Assembly: GCA_900551445.1 (NCBI GenBank)
Contig: URWA01000044.1
Span: forward strand, 1-14,073
From: an uncultured Bacteroides sp.
GTDB lineage: Bacteria; Bacteroidota; Bacteroidia; Bacteroidales; Bacteroidaceae
Length of the DNA: 14,073 nt
Direction: 5' to 3'
In this document: one piece after another, positions 1 to 7,607 of the stretch
Position numbering within the stretch: position 1 is the first letter of the stretch
Layout of the letters: every line of letters begins with the position of its first letter
Notes under the pieces: model-generated
The model's input: the letters and a program-made list of their open reading frames with translations, nothing else
Told to the model about the DNA's origin: nothing
The model's database searches: none
Program-made: the position numbers and the translations under genes

Positions 1-31
1 AAAGTTAGAAATACTACAGGCAGACTACAAT

Positions 32-79
32 ACGCTATCGCGGACGGTTGTACTTTCAACCCAAACGCAAAGGCGTTTT
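32..79 (+). repeat. Left copy of dispersed repeat with hairpin
   Basis: Bases 32-56 begin ACGCTATCGCGGACGG and are identical over 25 bp to the reverse complement of 14019-14043. A six-base variable spacer follows, then a hairpin with stem AAACGC (63-68), loop AAAG (69-72) and stem GCGTTT (73-78). The right copy has the same spacing with no gaps, but its stem is AAACGT/ACGTTT, so one base pair differs by a compensating double change. In this copy only, GGTTG (46-50) can also pair with CAACC (57-61). No reading frame spans it. It looks like an intergenic REP-like element whose wider family I cannot name. Confidence 0.8.
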
Positions 80-84
80 CACTT

Positions 85-100
85 AAACGCAAGTGCGTTT
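85..100 (+). repeat. Second AAACGC hairpin beside the left repeat
   Basis: A second small hairpin, AAACGC (85-90), loop AAGT (91-94), GCGTTT (95-100), lies 22 bases after the first, with the same stem and a run of five T behind it. It appears to be a tandem copy of the hairpin module of the repeat at 32-79. It could act as a weak terminator for whatever lies upstream of the window; that role is inference. Confidence 0.6.
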
Positions 101-266
101 TTCCAACGTCACATTTATTTAAATAATCATCTATAAATCAACATATTATAAACCGACAAGTAGAATCTCACTGACTGGCAACAAAATTCAACAGACTGAA
201 CACTAGTTTACTATAAAGTATTTTCTGCCCAATAAAGTCACAAAAGCCACAAAAAACACTTCTTAA

Positions 267-299
267 TTACAGAATATCGCATAAAGTCGTATATCTTTG
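267..299 (+). promoter_or_regulatory. Promoter of the OmpA-like lipoprotein gene
   Basis: TATCTTTG at 292-299 is an exact match to the Bacteroidetes -7 consensus TAnnTTTG. The -33 element is weak: TTAC at 267-270, 21 bases upstream. Transcription would start near 306 and leave a leader of only about 10 bases before the ATG at 317. Confidence 0.6.
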
Positions 300-316
300 C
301 GAAAAAAAGATAGAAT

Positions 317-1159
317 ATGAAAAGAACTTCCTTAATCGCACTCGCAGGACTCCTAGTTATAGGAGGTACATCCTGTGTTACTAAGAAAAAATTCCTTATC
401 GCCGAGAACGGTAGAATAGAAGCCCTTTCCAGAGGAGACAACCTTCAAGGCCAGCTGAATGAATGTCACAATGAAATAAGCAAGATGCATGAGCAAATAA
501 ACCAGCTGCAGCAAGATACAAACCAACAAGGGAACACCATCCGACACTACCAGCAATTATTGTCCAGCAATTTGAGCGAACAGGAAAAACTAAACTCTCT
601 ATTGGGCGAAAAACTGAAAGAACTGGACGAACGGGAAAAAACCATCCAACAGTTACAAGGAATGATCGACCAACAAAATGCCAAAGTACAAAATCTGCTT
701 AACAGCGTGAAAGATGCGCTACTTGGCTTCAGTAGCGATGAATTGACTGTACGGGAACAGAACGGAAAGGTGTATGTAGCCATGTCAGACAAACTGCTGT
801 TCCAGTCTGGAAGTGCGAAACTGGACAAACGTGGTGAAGAAGCGTTAGGCAAACTGGCTGAAGTATTGAACAAACAAACGGAAATTGACGTATATATCGA
901 AGGACATACCGACAACAAACCTATCCACACCGCACAATTCAAAGATAATTGGGATTTAAGCGTCATCCGAGCCACTTCCGTGGTCCGCATCCTGATTGAA
1001 AAATACCAAGTTAACCCACTTCAGATACAACCCTGCGGCCGTGGTGAATTCATGCCTGTAGCTGACAACGAAAGTGCCGAAGGACGGGCCAAGAACCGCC
1101 GGACGGAAATCATCATGGCTCCGAAACTGGACAAACTGTTCCAGATGCTGCAAAAATAA
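317..1159 (+). CDS. OmpA-family peptidoglycan-binding lipoprotein
   Basis: This 280-residue protein probably sits in the cell envelope and anchors to peptidoglycan. Residues 1-19 form a signal sequence with a basic start, a hydrophobic core and a lipobox-like GGTSC, so Cys20 is the likely lipidated residue. Residues about 30-135 are rich in Gln, Glu, Lys and Leu and look like a coiled-coil stalk. Residues about 158-268 are an OmpA C-terminal domain with LFQSGSAKLD, IEGHTDN and NWDLSVIRA. Asp213 and Arg218 or Arg261 fit the diaminopimelate-binding positions known in the family. The ATG at 317 is chosen because it gives a complete signal peptide and lies just behind the promoter. The gene is a single unit closed by its own terminator and has no visible link to the arabinose genes. 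The family is clear; the exact role is not. Confidence 0.9.
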   Translation: MKRTSLIALAGLLVIGGTSCVTKKKFLIAENGRIEALSRGDNLQGQLNECHNEISKMHEQINQLQQDTNQQGNTIRHYQQLLSSNLSEQEKLNSLLGEKLKELDEREKTIQQLQGMIDQQNAKVQNLLNSVKDALLGFSSDELTVREQNGKVYVAMSDKLLFQSGSAKLDKRGEEALGKLAEVLNKQTEIDVYIEGHTDNKPIHTAQFKDNWDLSVIRATSVVRILIEKYQVNPLQIQPCGRGEFMPVADNESAEGRAKNRRTEIIMAPKLDKLFQMLQK

Positions 1160-1194
1160 AGACAGCTAAAGGAGCAATCAGATTAGATAAAGAC

Positions 1195-1241
1195 AAAAAG
1201 TCCTGGCAAGCCCCACCTGGAAGCATGCCAGGACTTTTTTT
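1195..1241 (+). terminator. Intrinsic terminator after the OmpA-like gene
   Basis: A perfect 14-bp stem pairs AAAAAGTCCTGGCA (1195-1208) with TGCCAGGACTTTTT (1226-1239) around a 17-base loop, and a T run covers 1235-1241. It isolates the OmpA-like gene from the symporter gene downstream. Confidence 0.93.
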
Positions 1242-1385
1242 ATCAAGCAACCAACGGCAGTCGGACCCCCGTCCTACAGTACAGATTCCAATCAAAACCT
1301 CCCCATCTTTCCTAAAGAGCCAAAGTTCCCAAACAAAGGAAGGCGAAAAAATGAGTAAACATGCTCTAAAACATGAGATTTTATT

Positions 1386-1401
1386 AGTGTAATTTTACAC
1401 T
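1386..1401. promoter_or_regulatory. Putative AraR operator 1 (symporter promoter)
   Basis: AGTGTAATTTTACACT is a perfect inverted repeat of 7-bp arms, AGTGTAA and TTACACT, around two bases. It lies just upstream of the -33 region of the symporter promoter. Related AGTGT/ACAC half-sites occur at 1426-1442 and 3408-3424, always ahead of an arabinose gene. A transcription factor encoded in the same locus (4656-5333) is the natural candidate to bind it. Confidence 0.7.
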
Positions 1402-1411
1402 TATCCGTAAT

Positions 1412-1445
1412 ATTGCAGTTGAATTAGTGTTGCTAATACACTTTG
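1412..1445 (+). promoter_or_regulatory. Promoter of the symporter gene
   Basis: TACACTTTG (1437-1445) is a -7 element with one extra base relative to TAnnTTTG. ATTG at 1412-1415 serves as the -33 element, 21 bases upstream. The -7 element overlaps the second operator-like palindrome, a layout expected for repression. Predicted transcription start is near 1452. Confidence 0.55.
1426..1442. promoter_or_regulatory. Putative AraR operator 2, overlapping the -7 box
   Basis: AGTGTTGCTAATACACT has 5-bp arms AGTGT/ACACT around seven bases. It overlaps the -7 element of the symporter promoter, so a bound repressor would block RNA polymerase. The centre-to-centre distance to operator 1 is about 40 bases, close to four helical turns, which would allow cooperative binding; this last point is inference. 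Confidence 0.68.
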
Positions 1446-1518
1446 AAAAACAAACAAAGCAAAATAAACTTTTGATAGCCATAGAATCAATACATAAATC
1501 ATTAAAATACTTACAATT

Positions 1519-3264
1519 ATGAATTGGAATTCAACTGAGTTCATTTGGCTCGACTGGCTGGTTCTCGCCGTCGGAGTCATCGCTATTGTATGGGCTGTTT
1601 ACCGTGCAATCAAAAAAGATCATGAAAGGATGAAAGGTGCCGACAGTCAGGACTACCTTTTTGGAAAGGGAGAACCTTGGTATATTATCGGTGCTGCCAT
1701 TTTCGCAGCCAATATCGGTTCTGAACACCTTGTAGGATTGGCCGGTACAGGCGCAAAAGACGGTGTGGGAATGGCCCACTGGGAGATGCAAGGCTGGATG
1801 ATCCTTATTCTAGGATGGTTGTTCGTCCCGTTTTACCAGCTGTTAAATAACAAAATGGGCAAGATTATCACCATGCCGGATTTCCTGAAATTCCGTTATA
1901 CTCAGCGCACCGGTTCATGGTTGTCAATCATCACTCTGATTGCCTACGTGCTGACAAAAGTCTCTGTAACAGCATTCACCGGAGGTATCTTCTTTGAATA
2001 TTTGCTCGGACTTCCATTCTGGTGGGGCGCTCTCGGCCTTATTTTCATTACAGCCGTATTCACCGTTTTTGGCGGTATGAAAGGAGTCATGACTCTTTCT
2101 GCCATCCAGACCCCGATATTGATCATCGGCTCATTCCTCGTTTTATTCTTAGGTCTAAGTATGCTCGGCGATGGCAGCATCTCGGAAGGCTGGTCACAAA
2201 TGATGGCCGCATGTAACGCTGCACACAATGGTTTCGGTACAACTCACATGTTTCACACCGACCCTGCCGATCCTATGTATCCGCAATTCCCCGGCTACGT
2301 GGTTTTCCTTGGAGCATCCATCATCGGTTTCTGGTACTGGTGTACCGACCAGCATATCGTACAGCGTGTACTCGGACAGACCAAAGGAGAAGACAACCGC
2401 AAAGTCATGGCCCGCGCACGCCGCGGTACAATCGCTGCCGGATATTTCAAACTGTTGCCTGTTTTCATGTTCTTGATTCCAGGTATGGTAGCTTTTGCAC
2501 TCTCCCAAAAGACAGGTAGCAGCATCGTAATGGACATCACCAATACACATGACACAGACGGTGCTTTCGCCATGATGGTGAAGAATATCCTGCCGGCCGG
2601 TGTGAAAGGTATCGTAACCATCGGTTTCATCTGCGCCCTGGTAGCATCTTTGGCTGCCTTCTTCAACAGTTGCGCCACCTTGTTTACAGAGGATTTCTAC
2701 AAGCCGATGAAAAAAGGCATGAGTGAGAGCCACTACGTAATGGTAGGCCGTATCGCAACCGTCGTAGTCGTACTTTTAGGATTGGCTTGGATGCCTATCA
2801 TGATGAACATGGGTAACCTATATTCTTACCTCCAAGATATCCAGTCTTTGATTGCCCCTGCCATGGTAGCCGTGTTCACCCTCGGTATCTTCTCCAAGCG
2901 AATCACTCCGAAAGCCGGAGAATGGGGCCTTATCGGTGGTTTCCTCATCGGTATGGTACGTTTGCTGACCAATGTAATCACCGACTCAGGTAAGGCTGTC
3001 ATGGACGGTGCATTCTGGGAATACACTTCTTGGTTCTGGCAGACCAACTGGCTTATCTTCGAAGTCTGGCTGCTCGTATTCATCGTCATCCTGATGTACG
3101 TGGTATCCATGTTCACTGCCAAGCCGACATCTGAACAAATCGCAGCCATCACGTTTACGGGCGACTACAAGAAAGCCATCCGTGAAAGCTGGAATATGTG
3201 GGATGTAATTGCCACATTGGGCGTTGTTGTCCTGTGCGCATTGTTCTATGCATATTTCTGGTAA
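1519..3264 (+). CDS. Sodium/sugar symporter (SGLT-like, SSS family)
   Basis: This 581-residue inner-membrane protein of about 14 membrane segments belongs to the solute:sodium symporter family and probably imports L-arabinose driven by sodium. The helix around residues 62-76 reads FAANIGSEHLVGLAGTG, very close to the signature of animal SGLT transporters. His70 and Glu89 sit where SGLT1 has His83 and Glu102 of the sugar site. WYWCTDQHIVQR (272-283) and GYFKLLP (308-314, with Lys311) are also SGLT-like. At the segment LVASLAAFFNS (374-384), Ser377 matches one of the paired sodium-site serines, and the other seems to be Ala376. The gene has its own promoter with two operator-like sites and its own terminator. 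The substrate is inferred from context; xylose or glucose cannot be excluded by sequence. Confidence 0.92.
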   Translation: MNWNSTEFIWLDWLVLAVGVIAIVWAVYRAIKKDHERMKGADSQDYLFGKGEPWYIIGAAIFAANIGSEHLVGLAGTGAKDGVGMAHWEMQGWMILILGWLFVPFYQLLNNKMGKIITMPDFLKFRYTQRTGSWLSIITLIAYVLTKVSVTAFTGGIFFEYLLGLPFWWGALGLIFITAVFTVFGGMKGVMTLSAIQTPILIIGSFLVLFLGLSMLGDGSISEGWSQMMAACNAAHNGFGTTHMFHTDPADPMYPQFPGYVVFLGASIIGFWYWCTDQHIVQRVLGQTKGEDNRKVMARARRGTIAAGYFKLLPVFMFLIPGMVAFALSQKTGSSIVMDITNTHDTDGAFAMMVKNILPAGVKGIVTIGFICALVASLAAFFNSCATLFTEDFYKPMKKGMSESHYVMVGRIATVVVVLLGLAWMPIMMNMGNLYSYLQDIQSLIAPAMVAVFTLGIFSKRITPKAGEWGLIGGFLIGMVRLLTNVITDSGKAVMDGAFWEYTSWFWQTNWLIFEVWLLVFIVILMYVVSMFTAKPTSEQIAAITFTGDYKKAIRESWNMWDVIATLGVVVLCALFYAYFW

Positions 3265-3294
3265 TCCGAAAAGCAGCCCTTATATATATAATAG

Positions 3295-3332
3295 AAGAGG
3301 ATATGCAGAAATGTGTATCCTCTTTTACTTTT
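3295..3332 (+). terminator. Intrinsic terminator after the symporter gene
   Basis: AAGAGGATA (3295-3303) pairs with TATCCTCTT (3316-3324). The inner bases can extend the stem by weaker pairs and close it with a GAAA loop (3308-3311). T-rich sequence TTTTACTTTT follows. It separates the symporter transcript from the mutarotase operon. Confidence 0.85.
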
Positions 3333-3407
3333 AACAGGACATTCCCCTCAAAAAACATAAATTCTATGTTGAAAAACATTTGAAAAAAAGAACAAGCAAT
3401 CGTTTTA

Positions 3408-3424
3408 AGTGTTACTTTTACACC
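3408..3424. promoter_or_regulatory. Putative AraR operator 3 (galM-araRDA operon)
   Basis: AGTGTTACTTTTACACC has half-sites AGTGT and ACACC around seven bases, the same spacing as the site at 1426-1442 with one mismatch in the outer arm. TACTTTTA (3413-3420) inside it is one mismatch from the TAnnTTTG -7 consensus, but I see no good -33 element at the right distance. If it is the operator, AraR would also control its own gene, which lies in this operon. Confidence 0.6.
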
Positions 3425-3450
3425 ATATAAATCATATTAAATATAAATTT

Positions 3451-4605
3451 ATGAAAAGCATGAAGAAATCACTTCTGGGCATGAGTACTGCATTGATTTT
3501 TTTCTGCGGATGCAGTCAAAAACAGGAAGCTCCCAAACTGACCTTATCGGGTTTGGACCCAGCTAATTTTGAGACGCTGGTAGACAGTGTAAAGCCTGTA
3601 AAACTTTACACCTTAAAGAATCATCAAGGAATGGAAGTCTGCGTCACCAATTTTGGAGGACGACTGGTCTCCATCATGGTTCCAGACAAAACCGGTAAGA
3701 TGACCGATGTAGTTCTAGGTTTCGACAGCATAGCTGACTATCAGCATATTCCGAGTGATTTCGGCGCAGCCATCGGGCGTTATGCCAACCGAATCAACAA
3801 AGGCAAAATCACGATTGACGGACAAGAAATCCAGCTCCCGACGAACAACTTCGGCCACTGCCTGCATGGCGGTCCTACCGGATGGCAATACCAGGTATAT
3901 GAAGCCAACCAAACCAACGACAGCACCATGGTGCTGACCATGAAATCACCGGATGGAGACAACAACTTCCCGGGCAACGTAACGGCTCATGTAACTTATA
4001 CCCTGACAGCCGACAATGCCATCGATATCCAGTATGACGCCACTACCGACAAGACGACCGTCATCAATATGACCAACCACTCTTATTTCAACCTGAGTGG
4101 CGACCCTTCAAAACCGGCTACTGACCACATTCTGTATGTAGCATCCGACAGCATCACACCGGTAGACAGCACCTTCATGACCACCGGCGAAATGATGGCG
4201 GTAAAAGATACTCCGTTCGACTTCAATACACCGAAAACCATCAGCCCCGATGTCACAGACTTCACCAACGAACAAGTGAAATTCGGTAACGGATTCGACC
4301 ATAACTGGGTATTGAAGACCAAAGGCGATATCAACCAGCTGGCAGCCAAACTGACTTGTCCAACCACAGGCATCAGCCTGGAAGTCTACACCAACGAACC
4401 GGGTATCCAAGTGTATACAGGAAACTTCCTGGACGGAACGGTAAAAGGAAAGAAAGGCATCGCCTATCCGCAGCGGGCTTCCGTTTGTCTTGAAACACAG
4501 CACTACCCCGACAGCCCCAACAAACCCCAATGGCCTTCTGTTATTCTGACTCCAGGACAAACCTATCAGAGCCACTGCATCTTCAAATTTACAGTGGAGA
4601 AATAA
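3451..4605 (+). CDS. galM: Aldose 1-epimerase (mutarotase), lipoprotein
   Basis: The protein interconverts the alpha and beta anomers of aldose sugars, here probably L-arabinose before transport. From the ATG at 3451 it has 384 residues. Residues 1-20 are a signal peptide ending in IFFCGC, with Cys21 the likely lipidated residue, so it should act in the periplasm or on a membrane. The remaining residues form the GalM beta-sandwich. Catalytic residues known in the family are present: His139 in LHGG, His210 in NHSYFNL and Glu348 in LETQHYPDS, with Asp283 in GFDHNW nearby. An open frame reaches back to a GTG at 3409, but that start would precede the signal peptide and overlap the operator. ATG 3460 is an alternative start. 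It is first in the operon, 50 bases before araR. Family and active site are clear; sugar preference is inferred. Confidence 0.92.
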   Translation: MKSMKKSLLGMSTALIFFCGCSQKQEAPKLTLSGLDPANFETLVDSVKPVKLYTLKNHQGMEVCVTNFGGRLVSIMVPDKTGKMTDVVLGFDSIADYQHIPSDFGAAIGRYANRINKGKITIDGQEIQLPTNNFGHCLHGGPTGWQYQVYEANQTNDSTMVLTMKSPDGDNNFPGNVTAHVTYTLTADNAIDIQYDATTDKTTVINMTNHSYFNLSGDPSKPATDHILYVASDSITPVDSTFMTTGEMMAVKDTPFDFNTPKTISPDVTDFTNEQVKFGNGFDHNWVLKTKGDINQLAAKLTCPTTGISLEVYTNEPGIQVYTGNFLDGTVKGKKGIAYPQRASVCLETQHYPDSPNKPQWPSVILTPGQTYQSHCIFKFTVEK

Positions 4606-4655
4606 CAGAAACCTGCAAGAAACCAAGTTGAAAAGAACCAAAAGTCAAAAATTGA

Positions 4656-5333
4656 ATGACCACTTACTATAATCATAATCCCAAATTCTATGTCGGCATC
4701 GACTGTATCATTTTCGGATTCGAAAAAGGAGAGCTGAACTTATTGCTGCTGAAACGAAATTTTGAACCGGCAATGGGCCAATGGTCTCTGATGGGAGGAT
4801 TCATCCAGGAAAACGAAAGTGCGGACGATGCGGCCAAACGGGTACTGAGCGAACTGACCGGTCTGGAAAATGTGTACATGGACCAGATAGGTGCATTCGG
4901 TGCCGTAGACCGCGATCCGGGAGAACGCGTTATCTCACTGGCCTATTATGCACTTATCAATATCAATGAATACGACCGGGAACTGGTGCAGCAACACAAT
5001 GCGCATTGGATAAACATCAACGAAATTCCCGAACTTATTTTCGACCATAACGAGATGGTGGAAAAAGCCCGTACCATCATGCGCCAGAAGGCATCGAGAG
5101 CTCCCATCGGCTTCAACCTGCTGCCTGAACTGTTCACCTTGACTCAGCTGCAAAACCTGTATGAAGCCATCTACGGCGAACCGATGGACAAGCGCAATTT
5201 CCGCAAACGTATCGCAGAAATGGGATTTATTGAGAAAACAGATAAAATAGATAAAACAGGATCCAGAAGAGGTGCCTCTCTCTACAAATTCAATGACAAG
5301 GCCTATCAGAAGGACCCGAAATTTAAACTTTAA
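4656..5333 (+). CDS. araR: AraR, Nudix-type arabinose-responsive regulator
   Basis: This 225-residue protein has an N-terminal Nudix-like domain (about 10-140) and a C-terminal winged helix-turn-helix (about 150-215), with RNFRKRIAEMG (180-190) as the likely recognition helix. This is the NrtR-like layout of AraR characterised in Bacteroides thetaiotaomicron, which represses arabinose genes and releases DNA when L-arabinose binds. In the Nudix box (Gly48 to Leu70) the catalytic pattern REUxEE reads RVLSEL, so two acidic residues are lost and hydrolase activity is unlikely. This fits a sensor rather than an enzyme. Its gene is 50 bases after galM and only four bases before araD. The AGTGT/ACACT palindromes at 1386, 1426 and 3408 are its probable targets. 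A pyrophosphohydrolase annotation would be wrong on this evidence. Confidence 0.9.
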   Translation: MTTYYNHNPKFYVGIDCIIFGFEKGELNLLLLKRNFEPAMGQWSLMGGFIQENESADDAAKRVLSELTGLENVYMDQIGAFGAVDRDPGERVISLAYYALININEYDRELVQQHNAHWININEIPELIFDHNEMVEKARTIMRQKASRAPIGFNLLPELFTLTQLQNLYEAIYGEPMDKRNFRKRIAEMGFIEKTDKIDKTGSRRGASLYKFNDKAYQKDPKFKL

Positions 5334-5337
5334 TCAC

Positions 5338-6027
5338 ATGTTAGAAGCACTAAAAGAAGAAGTTTTCCATGCCAACCTGGATTTGGTGAAGCACGGACTG
5401 GTGATTTTTACGTGGGGAAATGTATCTGCCATCGACCGTAAAAGCGGACTGGTAGTCATCAAACCTAGCGGAGTGTCTTACGATGAAATGAAAGCTGAGG
5501 ATATGGTAGTAGTCGATTTGGAAGGAAATGTAGTGGAAGGCGATTTGCGTCCCTCAAGCGACACCCCTACCCATCTGGTTCTCTACAAGGCTTTCCCGGA
5601 AATCGGAGGGGTGGTCCACACCCACTCTACTTATGCCACAGCCTGGGCACAGGCCGGATGTGACATCCCGAACATCGGTACCACTCATGCAGACTATTTC
5701 CACGAAGCCATTCCCTGCACAGCCGACATGACGGAAGAAGAGGTGAAGGGTGCCTACGAACTGGAAACGGGAAATGTCATCGTGAAACGCTTCGAAGGCA
5801 TGAATCCGGTACATACTCCGGGAGTACTCGTAAAGAATCATGGACCTTTCTCATGGGGCAAGGATGCACACGATGCCGTACACAACGCCGTAGTCATGGA
5901 ACAAGTGGCAAAGATGGCCAGCATTGCCTACGCCATCAACCCGCACCTGACCATGAATCCGCTGCTGGTAGAGAAACACTTCAGCCGCAAGCACGGTCCG
6001 AACGCTTACTACGGACAAAAGAAATAA
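5338..6027 (+). CDS. araD: L-ribulose-5-phosphate 4-epimerase AraD
   Basis: The enzyme converts L-ribulose 5-phosphate to D-xylulose 5-phosphate by retro-aldol cleavage and re-joining, the last step of the arabinose pathway. The 229-residue length is close to E. coli AraD. It is a class II aldolase-fold protein: metal ligands His94 and His96 in VVHTHSTYA and His168 in KNHGPF are present. Asp119 (THADYF) and Tyr225 (AYYGQ) match the catalytic Asp120 and Tyr229 of E. coli. The start at ATG 5338 is preferred because it matches the family N-terminus. The longer frame from 5272 runs through the coding end of araR. Only four bases separate it from the araR stop codon, which suggests translational coupling. 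Confidence 0.96.
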   Translation: MLEALKEEVFHANLDLVKHGLVIFTWGNVSAIDRKSGLVVIKPSGVSYDEMKAEDMVVVDLEGNVVEGDLRPSSDTPTHLVLYKAFPEIGGVVHTHSTYATAWAQAGCDIPNIGTTHADYFHEAIPCTADMTEEEVKGAYELETGNVIVKRFEGMNPVHTPGVLVKNHGPFSWGKDAHDAVHNAVVMEQVAKMASIAYAINPHLTMNPLLVEKHFSRKHGPNAYYGQKK

Positions 6028-6064
6028 AAACAAGCCAACCAATTAATTATAAAATACAATCACT

Positions 6065-7591
6065 ATGAACACATTTGATCAATATGAAGTATGGTTCGTA
6101 ACCGGAGCTCAGCTCCTTTACGGAGGCGATGCAGTCATCGCAGTAGACGCACACAGCAACGAAATGGTAGCAGGTTTGAATGCCAGCGGCAAACTGCCTG
6201 TGAAAGTGGTATATAAAGGTACAGCCAACTCTTCAAAAGAAGTAGAAGCCGTATTCAAAGCAGCCAACAATGATGATAAATGTATCGGTATCATCACCTG
6301 GATGCACACTTTCTCTCCTGCCAAGATGTGGATTCACGGCTTGCAGCAACTGAAAAAACCGCTGCTCCACCTGCACACTCAGTTCAACAAAGAAATTCCA
6401 TGGGACACAATGGACATGGACTTCATGAACCTGAACCAGTCTGCTCACGGCGACCGCGAATTCGGTCACATCTGCACCCGCATGCGTATCCGTCGCAAAG
6501 TGGTAGTAGGCTACTGGAAAGAAGAATCCACTCAGAAGAAGATTGCTGTCTGGATGCGTGTATGTGCCGCATGGGCTGACGCTCAGGATATGCTGATTAT
6601 CCGCTTCGGCGACCAGATGAACAATGTAGCCGTTACCGACGGTGACAAGGTGGAAGCTGAACAGCGCATGGGATACCATGTAGACTACTGCCCGGTAAGC
6701 GAACTCATGGAATATCACAAAGAGGTAAAGGACGAAGACGTAGATGCATTGGTAAAAACTTATTTCAGCGAATACGACCACGATGCAGAACTGGAAGACA
6801 AATCTACAGAAGCTTACCAGAAAGTTTGGAACTCAGCCAAAGCCGAACTGGCTCTCCGCGCTATCCTGAAAGCAAAAGGTGCCAAAGGTTTCACTACCAA
6901 CTTCGACGACCTGGGTCAGACAGACGGCAGCCACTTCGACCAGATTCCGGGCTTAGCTTCTCAGCGCCTGATGGCAGAAGGATATGGTTTCGGAGCAGAA
7001 GGTGACTGGAAATCAGCTGCTTTGTACCGTACCGTATGGGTCATGAATCAGGGATTGCCTAACGGCTGCTCTTTCCTGGAAGACTATACACTGAACTTCG
7101 ACGGTGAAAACAGCGCCATCCTGCAGGCCCACATGCTGGAAGTCTGCCCGATGATTGCAGCCAAGAAGCCTCGTCTGGAAGTACACTTCCTGGGTATCGG
7201 CGTTCGCAAGAGCCAGACTGCACGTCTTGTCTTCACTTCTAAGGTAGGTACAGGATGTACGGCTACTGTCGTAGACCTTGGCAACCGCTTCCGCCTGATT
7301 GTAAACGATGTAGAATGCATCGAACCGAAACCGCTGCCTAAATTGCCGGTTGCTTCTGCCCTTTGGAAACCGATGCCTAACTTCGAAATCGGTGCAGGTG
7401 CATGGATCTTGGCTGGTGGTACACACCACTCATGCTTCTCATACGACCTGACTGCAGAATACTGGGAAGACTATGCTGAAATCGCCGGCATTGAAATGGT
7501 ACACATCAACAAAGACACTACCATCGGTGAATTCAAGAAAGAACTTCGCATGAACGAAGTATATTACATGCTGAACAAAGCACTCTGCTAA
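6065..7591 (+). CDS. araA: L-arabinose isomerase AraA
   Basis: The enzyme isomerises L-arabinose to L-ribulose in the cytoplasm, the first committed step. The 508-residue protein aligns from start to end with E. coli AraA (500 residues): YEVWFVTGAQLLYG near the N-terminus, HTFSPAKMWI at 81-90 and MDFMNLNQSAHG at 118-129. The four manganese ligands known from E. coli are kept: Glu312 in AEGDWK, Glu339 in LEDYT, His356 in AHMLEVCP and a His in GGTHHS (454 or 455). It follows araD by 37 bases with no promoter in between, so it is read from the galM operon. A strong hairpin follows at 7608. Confidence 0.97.
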   Translation: MNTFDQYEVWFVTGAQLLYGGDAVIAVDAHSNEMVAGLNASGKLPVKVVYKGTANSSKEVEAVFKAANNDDKCIGIITWMHTFSPAKMWIHGLQQLKKPLLHLHTQFNKEIPWDTMDMDFMNLNQSAHGDREFGHICTRMRIRRKVVVGYWKEESTQKKIAVWMRVCAAWADAQDMLIIRFGDQMNNVAVTDGDKVEAEQRMGYHVDYCPVSELMEYHKEVKDEDVDALVKTYFSEYDHDAELEDKSTEAYQKVWNSAKAELALRAILKAKGAKGFTTNFDDLGQTDGSHFDQIPGLASQRLMAEGYGFGAEGDWKSAALYRTVWVMNQGLPNGCSFLEDYTLNFDGENSAILQAHMLEVCPMIAAKKPRLEVHFLGIGVRKSQTARLVFTSKVGTGCTATVVDLGNRFRLIVNDVECIEPKPLPKLPVASALWKPMPNFEIGAGAWILAGGTHHSCFSYDLTAEYWEDYAEIAGIEMVHINKDTTIGEFKKELRMNEVYYMLNKALC

Positions 7592-7607
7592 TACTTTGTC
7601 AGTCTCA

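Larger units (their letters stand above)
1..316. other. Intergenic region before the OmpA-like gene
   Basis: This stretch has no supported gene. Bases 32-100 hold the repeat and its two hairpins, and about 267-299 holds the promoter of the OmpA-like gene. Bases 101-260 are A/T-rich, and I see no open frame, clear palindrome or RNA gene in them. Confidence 0.6.
1160..1518. other. Intergenic region before the symporter gene
   Basis: This 359-base gap contains the terminator at 1195-1241, two operator-like palindromes (1386-1401 and 1426-1442) and a promoter ending at 1445. The leader from about 1452 to 1518 is A/T-rich and without clear structure. Bases 1242-1380 show no supported feature; a 13-codon frame at 1351-1392 was considered and rejected. 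Confidence 0.6.

Noticed and set aside
63..100. Start of a CRISPR array
   Set aside because: The two AAACGC hairpins are only 16 bases each, occur twice and have no spacer of regular length; no cas genes are present.
1351..1392. A 13-codon open frame before the symporter gene
   Set aside because: It is very short, overlaps the first operator and lies upstream of the predicted transcription start; nothing supports translation.
2194..2733. A 179-codon minus-strand frame inside the symporter gene
   Set aside because: It is a shadow of a well-supported membrane protein gene and its translation shows no recognisable domain. The same holds for 9891-10478 and 4108-4641 on the minus strand.
3409..3450. 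GTG start extending the mutarotase by 14 codons
   Set aside because: It would precede the signal peptide and lie inside the operator-like site; ATG 3451 gives a proper lipoprotein signal.
5272..5337. Longer N-terminus for AraD
   Set aside because: The extra 22 codons run through the end of araR in another frame and do not match AraD; ATG 5338 fits the family start.
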